Source: CAZCWX01 sp964502465
Lineage (GTDB): Bacteria; Desulfobacterota; Binatia; Bin18
Assembly: GCA_964502465.1 (NCBI GenBank)
Contig: CAZCWX010000566.1
Coordinates: 1-16,938 of the forward strand
Direction: 5' to 3'
DNA: 16,938 nt
Of the stretch, positions 13,210 through 16,938 are shown piece after piece. The notes beneath the pieces were generated by a model. It saw nothing but the letters and a program-made list of their open reading frames with translations. It did no database searches and was not told the DNA's origin. Within the stretch, counting starts at the first letter, position 1; each line of letters begins with the position of its first letter. A program made the position numbers and the translations under genes.

Positions 13210-15372
13210 CTATAGCGCAGCAAGAGAAGAAAGTGAAGACACGGGCAAGAAGACGAAAAAGTGCGATCCCTGCCCCGGCGTGCTCTGCACCTCAATCCGC
13301 CCTCCTTGTGCTTCGACTAACGTTTTCACGATAAAAAGCCCCAACCCGGTCCCAACCTGGAACTGTGCCCGTTCGGATCGCCGATATTTTTCAAAGATCA
13401 GCGGAATCTCTTCTGGGGCAATTCCTGGTCCACTATCAGCTACGACCACAACGACCTCCTCGTCACCGTGCAACGCAGAGCGCACCGTCACCTGTCCTCC
13501 CTCTGGAGTGAACTTAAAGGCGTTCAGCAAAAGATTGGCAAAGATTCGCTCGAGCGCCAACTGATCACCCTTAACCATAGGCACTTCTGCCTGCAATTCT
13601 AAGGTAAAGGTTAAAAATTTATGCTGGATTTCAGCCTCGTATTGTTGGCTGACTCGACGAAGAAGGTCATTGATTGCGACCGGTATTGGGAAAAGAGCCA
13701 GTTGTCCAGCCTCAATTCTGGAAAGATCGAGATAGTTTGCAAGCAAAGAGTGAACAGTAAGAACGTTGTTTCTAAGGTGCAGGAGCAGATCTTTTTCTTC
13801 AGAAAAGTCTGCCTCCTGAACATCTTCGAGAAGCAAATCCGTATATCCGAGAATCACCCCGAGAGGACTTCTAATATCATGGGTGAGCATGGCAAGGAAA
13901 TCAGCTCGCTGCTGCTCCAGAGCTTTTCTCGTAGAAATATCCCGCGAAATTCCTTGCAGACCAAGAGGTTGCCCCTCCTGGTCGCGGATCAAGCGTGCGC
14001 GGGTTTCGACCGGCACAATGCTGCCATCTTTGCGGACAAACGCAAACTCAAAAATCTCGGAGATTTCCTCTCCTGCCAGGGCGCGACGAGTACGCTCCTC
14101 CCCTTCAACAGCAGCCTCAGGGGTCACAAACTGCGTGTAGTTCTGCCTAATCAAGTCTTCCCGCGACCGGCCAACCATCGTCTCAAATGCTCGGTTGATG
14201 TCGGTAATGATCCCATCCAGGGTAGTAATTACGATGGCGTCATTGGCGTTCTCAAAGAGTTCGCGGTAGCGTTCTTCACTGCGGCGCAAGGCATCCTCAG
14301 CCCGAGTGCGTTCTGCAACTTCTTTTTCGAGATCCTGCTTAGCTGCCTCGGCCAATTCAGCCCGCAGCCGGGTCTCTTCCGTCCGCTTACGTTCGGAGAT
14401 GTCACGCGCGATGCCCAAAATGCCAACCGTTGCCCCATTCTCAATTTGTGGAGTTACCGTGAATTCGCCAAAGAGCAGGTCACCGGGTTTGGACACAATA
14501 CGCAGTTCAAAAAGTGACAAGGTTTCCCCTTGGACTGCCCGCTGGAAAAGTCCGAGAGCAAGGGGCACATCGTCGGGGTGTAATAAAGGCGCAAACGGCT
14601 TCCCTAACCATTCAGTACATGACCAGCCCGTTATTGTTTCAAAAGCAGGATTGAGTGAGGCAAGGGTCCCGTCGAGAGAAAGGGTAAAGATCACATCCCG
14701 AGCGGTCTCCACCAGATTGCGGTACTTTTGTTCGCTTTGTTGAGCATCTTGTACTGCCTCTTCGAGTTCTTTTCTCCGGCGTTCGTCTTGAACGCGGAGG
14801 ACCTCCAGCCGACGGAACGACCTGACACGGACGGTGAACACCAGGACAGAGAGCACACTGGCAGACAACAGCCCAAACCCAAAATGCACCCAAGAAGGCG
14901 ATGGAGCAGCCATCCATACCACCCCCCCCCAACCAACCCAGGTCAGACCAAGAACCAGGGCAAACCAGGGAGTAGACAGCAGAAAAAAGCCGACCCCAAT
15001 GACGAGCAGCATCAAATTGGTTGTTTGTTGTGGCTCAGAGGTCAGGTGCAAATGCAACAGGCTGTTTAGGAGCACCAGCCCAGCGACTCCCACTCCAAGG
15101 GGATGGACCCAACGAATGGGCACCGTCCATCGGCGGAGTATTCCATAGAGAGCGAACAGGACCGCTGCGGTTCCTGCTGCCACGCTCGTCATCGGAACAG
15201 CAATAGCGCGGGGCTCTAGCAGCGCATGGCTCACCGCAAAGATAACATACAGCACTCCCAGTCCGGCTGCGTATGGCCGTAGACTTTCGCGCATGATCTT
15301 TTCGAGCGCAGTACGCAACTCCACCGGGCTTATGTCAGCGCTCGATGAGCGCGCAAGTCTGTCCTCATCCAT
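13210..15372 (-). CDS. Membrane PAS-PAS sensor histidine kinase
   Basis: A 720-residue hybrid-free histidine kinase. The N-terminal half holds about five to six transmembrane helices (residues about 34-184), including VLYVIFAVSHALL and LLVIGVGFFLLSTPWFALVL. A coiled coil leads to PAS1 (about 217-327, ending GIARDISERKR), a second coiled coil, then PAS2 (about 367-482, ending GISRDISTRKA). The DHp H-box is FLAMLTHDIRSPLGVILGYT with His498. The ATPase domain has NLLLNAFKFTPEGG (N box), VVADSGPGIAPEE (G1), IFEKYRR (F box) and GTGLGLFIVKTLVEAQGG (G2). No receiver domain is fused and no response regulator gene is in the window. ATG 15372 is chosen for GAGGA 5 nt upstream; the longer frame from 15456 adds 28 residues with poor spacing. 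A run of nine G lies in the membrane region (14932-14940). Confidence 0.92.
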   Translation of the reverse strand: MDEDRLARSSSADISPVELRTALEKIMRESLRPYAAGLGVLYVIFAVSHALLEPRAIAVPMTSVAAGTAAVLFALYGILRRWTVPIRWVHPLGVGVAGLVLLNSLLHLHLTSEPQQTTNLMLLVIGVGFFLLSTPWFALVLGLTWVGWGGVVWMAAPSPSWVHFGFGLLSASVLSVLVFTVRVRSFRRLEVLRVQDERRRKELEEAVQDAQQSEQKYRNLVETARDVIFTLSLDGTLASLNPAFETITGWSCTEWLGKPFAPLLHPDDVPLALGLFQRAVQGETLSLFELRIVSKPGDLLFGEFTVTPQIENGATVGILGIARDISERKRTEETRLRAELAEAAKQDLEKEVAERTRAEDALRRSEERYRELFENANDAIVITTLDGIITDINRAFETMVGRSREDLIRQNYTQFVTPEAAVEGEERTRRALAGEEISEIFEFAFVRKDGSIVPVETRARLIRDQEGQPLGLQGISRDISTRKALEQQRADFLAMLTHDIRSPLGVILGYTDLLLEDVQEADFSEEKDLLLHLRNNVLTVHSLLANYLDLSRIEAGQLALFPIPVAINDLLRRVSQQYEAEIQHKFLTFTLELQAEVPMVKGDQLALERIFANLLLNAFKFTPEGGQVTVRSALHGDEEVVVVVADSGPGIAPEEIPLIFEKYRRSERAQFQVGTGLGLFIVKTLVEAQGGRIEVQSTPGQGSHFFVFLPVSSLSSLAAL

Positions 15373-15655
15373 CACAATCCTCAGCCAGAGGAGTCCACCT
15401 TCAGTTCTTCCTGCATCCTCCGTTATTGAAAGGAATATGGATATAGATCGGCACATTTTCCTTTTCTTTTAGCTTGGTATACACGGCAAAGCGTTTTCCC
15501 AGGCCAGGGTGCAGGTATACAAAGGAACAGAAAGCGCTGGGCGAATCTTTCGGGAACACGCGGGAAAAGAGGCACTCCTCTCAAGAAAGAGGCAACATAC
15601 CGAACACTGTTGTTTTTCGTCCGTGGCAAGAACGAGGCGTGGGACATCAAGCAAC
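15373..15655. other. Intergenic region between kinase and cupin genes, with GGTATACA direct repeats
   Basis: No supported gene is seen here. GGTATACA occurs twice (15476-15483 and 15514-15521), 38 nt apart, each containing the palindrome GTATAC. CCTCT-N6-AGAGG (15577-15592) could form a small hairpin downstream of the cupin gene. The repeats lie upstream of the kinase start, where an operator could be. Confidence 0.4.
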
Positions 15656-15994
15656 CTACGCGGGAGTCTCAGTCCCAGCGGCGGTTGCTGGTTGGCGAAA
15701 GAACGTCACTAATATGGCAAGTTCGGGATCAGCCTGAACGCTGTGCATGGCATGAGCGTCAACTGGCACAATCATGCCTGGTGTCAGGTGGTACTCCTCA
15801 TTTTCCACTCGGAGCAATCCTTTCCCGAACAGGGTGTGAATCGTAATCGGCACCCGGGCCGAGTGGTCCGCCAGCAAGGCTCCCTGGCGGAGTCTGATGC
15901 ACACCAGTTTCCGCCAGGAATCAACAAACAGGGTCTCAACCTCCCGCACCTTCCCAGTCCCAATTTCAGTAGGGAGGGCAATCAGAGCGCTCAT
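15656..15994 (-). CDS. Small cupin-domain protein
   Basis: A 112-residue single cupin barrel. The first motif is degenerate: GALLADHSARVPITIHTLFG carries His residues but not the full GX5HXHX3-4E pattern. The second is VPVDAHAMHSVQADPELAIL with His residues in the metal-ligand region. LTPGMIVPVDAHAMHSV is a typical second-motif turn. Small cupins of this kind often occur in nitrosative-stress or redox gene clusters, but no partner is visible here, and the metal and reaction are unknown. The ATG at 15994 overlaps the stop of the preceding frame (ATGA), suggesting translational coupling to whatever lies upstream. Confidence 0.8.
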   Translation of the reverse strand: MSALIALPTEIGTGKVREVETLFVDSWRKLVCIRLRQGALLADHSARVPITIHTLFGKGLLRVENEEYHLTPGMIVPVDAHAMHSVQADPELAILVTFFRQPATAAGTETPA

Positions 15995-16301
15995 GCGTCT
16001 CGCACCTCAGACTGTGTTCCCCTGAGCGACGGATGTAACAATTCTCCCACTCCCGTTTCAATCCACACGGCGCGCCTGCCACTGAGGCGGCGGATTGGGT
16101 GGACGAGTTCGTACAGCCGTACCGTGCGCTCAGCGTTGCAATCTCGGGCAATGGACCCGACGTGGGGGTTCTGGGGGCAGATAGACTTCGATTTCGCGGC
16201 CCCGACTTTGTGCCAGGAGTTGCTCAACCCGGAGACAATAAGACTGTTCTTAGCCAACTATTCGTACCATCGCTTTCACCCGCATAGAGGCGCTCCTCCC
16301 G
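15991..16301 (-). pseudogene. Probably frameshifted gene upstream of, and coupled to, the cupin gene
   Basis: One open frame (16257 to 15991, TTG start directly after a TAG, no good ribosome binding site) ends in GCATGA, overlapping the cupin start by 4 nt. Its last part, AERTVRLYELVHPIRRLSGR then RAVWIETGVGELLHP, has coding-like codon use. A different frame further upstream looks more coding-like over about 16160-16230 (VEQLLAQSRGREIEVYLPPE). The best start signal, GGAGGAGCGCCTCT before an ATG near 16287, opens that same frame but meets TAA after 11 codons. I infer one original gene broken by at least one frameshift and a stop, or sequencing errors at the CCCCC runs near 16163-16180. I recognise no family. 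Confidence 0.4.
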
Positions 16302-16422
16302 AGCGAGGTCGTTGTGCACGAAAAATCATTTTACAATGTTACGCTAGCACGACTCTTTCCCGGAGAAAACCAGATGTGCTGGACAAAAGGGGGGAGTCAA
16401 GAGTAAAGAAAGAACGCAGCTT

Positions 16423-16938
16423 ATGAGAAAATCGTTGCCGTCGCCGCTTTCTCCTCCCTCCACTAAAGGGCCTACAGCAGCTGTGCACCCACATCGTGTG
16501 GGAAACACAGCGAGGCCTCAGCAATGGTTCTGGATCGGCTTAGGAGTGTTCCTTGGCTTTGTCGTGTTACTCTTTCTGGTGTTCGGTACGCACACCTTTT
16601 TCACTGCCCCTGGTCTGGATACATTCTTTGGTCTTTTCCTTGGCCTTTGCATAGGAGGAATACTGCTGCACCGGGAACAACGCCGCACTCGTCAGGCGCA
16701 AGCTGATAAAGCGATCGCTCATCAGTTGCTGGCAATCAATCAAGTCCTTTTCACTTTGGATCTCGACACTCTACTCCAGCGCTGTGTCGATGAAGTGATC
16801 CGGGTGATGCCTTGCCGCGCAGTCTGCCTTGTCTTACTGAACCGCTGGCATCGAGAGATCGAACGCGTCGTAACGGCAGGTCAGATGCCAGCCGCTGCAC
16901 TAGACGAACTGCGCCGTACTCTGCTGACAGGGACGGTG
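16423..16938 (+). CDS. Membrane sensor protein with GAF-like region, 3' part missing
   Basis: The frame is open to the right edge (172 codons seen). It begins with a Pro/Ser-rich cytoplasmic tail, then two hydrophobic segments: FWIGLGVFLGFVVLLFLVFG (about 36-55) and LDTFFGLFLGLCIGGILL (about 65-82). A charged linker, HREQRRTRQAQADKAIAHQL, follows. The next part, LLAINQVLFTLDLDTLLQRC then VDEVIRVMPCRAVCLVLLNR, looks like the start of a GAF domain. Such layouts normally continue into histidine-kinase, GGDEF or SpoIIE output domains, and which one applies here lies beyond the window. An in-frame TAG at 16345 and no other start in between make ATG 16423 the likely start. The ribosome binding site is weak (AAGAAAGAA). 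It diverges from the cupin region. Confidence 0.78.
   Translation, partial: MRKSLPSPLSPPSTKGPTAAVHPHRVGNTARPQQWFWIGLGVFLGFVVLLFLVFGTHTFFTAPGLDTFFGLFLGLCIGGILLHREQRRTRQAQADKAIAHQLLAINQVLFTLDLDTLLQRCVDEVIRVMPCRAVCLVLLNRWHREIERVVTAGQMPAAALDELRRTLLTGTV

Noticed and set aside
13621..14517. 298-codon plus-strand open frame
   Set aside because: Lies wholly antisense to the histidine kinase, whose H-box, PAS and ATPase motifs are unmistakable. The plus frame shows no family motif.
15373..15456. Longer histidine kinase start at 15456
   Set aside because: The purine-rich site is too close to that ATG, while GAGGA sits at good spacing before the ATG at 15372.
16309..16337. Candidate promoter with TACAAT before the sensor gene at 16423
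   Set aside because: The -10 is acceptable, but no -35 with correct spacing was found.
15743..16426. 227-codon plus-strand open frame
   Set aside because: Antisense to the cupin and the broken gene. No ribosome binding site, low-complexity composition and no domain character.

Overview
The window looks like chromosomal DNA from an uncultured, Gram-negative, free-living bacterium. Two predicted lipoproteins, one of them Tat-exported, imply a periplasmic compartment and a lipoprotein pathway. Short dispersed intergenic repeats, mixed catabolic and redox genes (a BKACE/DUF849 enzyme, a hydroxyacid dehydrogenase, a decayed luciferase-like monooxygenase) and moderate GC fit repeat-rich, deltaproteobacteria-like lineages such as Tectomicrobia or Binatota. 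That placement is an inference; no rRNA or other phylogenetic marker was used.

Layout. 1-352: 3' end of hisA. 411-902 (-): two-CBS-domain protein. 923-1513: 5'-truncated remnant of a YiiX/YebB-type papain-like hydrolase. 1562-2350: hisF, which carries an in-frame 7-nt tandem repeat. 2507-3373: BKACE-type enzyme. 3469-4005: CinA/PncC-like domain protein that starts with TTG just after a palindromic repeat. 4020-4523 (-): RimI-like acetyltransferase. 4640-5509: unrecognised lipoprotein, convergent with a class I methyltransferase (5506-6246, -). 6399-6977: YfcE-like phosphoesterase. 7068-8363: Tat-lipoprotein aldo/keto reductase with two 4Fe-4S motifs. 8400-8822 (-): DUF4149-like membrane protein. 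9026-9254: deletion relic of a luciferase-like monooxygenase. 9284-10935: moaC and an rlmI-like gene, overlapping by 4 nt. 11166-11699: unrecognised low-complexity protein flanked by hairpins. 11885-12775: beta-hydroxyacid dehydrogenase. 12857-13177 (-): muconolactone-isomerase-like protein. 13210-15372 (-): membrane PAS-PAS histidine kinase. 15656-15994 (-): small cupin, preceded by a probably frameshifted gene. 16423-end: start of a membrane sensor protein with a GAF-like region.

No single pathway joins these genes. hisA and hisF belong to histidine biosynthesis but are separated by an antisense CBS gene and a gene relic. moaC (molybdopterin) and the rRNA methyltransferase are probably co-translated. 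Two sensor genes flank the cupin.

The most distinctive theme is genome plasticity. There are two clear gene relics and a probable third. At least five short repeat types occur, one inside the hisF reading frame and one apparently supplying a ribosome binding site. I did not find a convincing new defence or biosynthetic system. The best leads are the exported iron-sulfur aldo/keto reductase, the unrecognised hairpin-flanked protein, and the repeat-driven remodelling.
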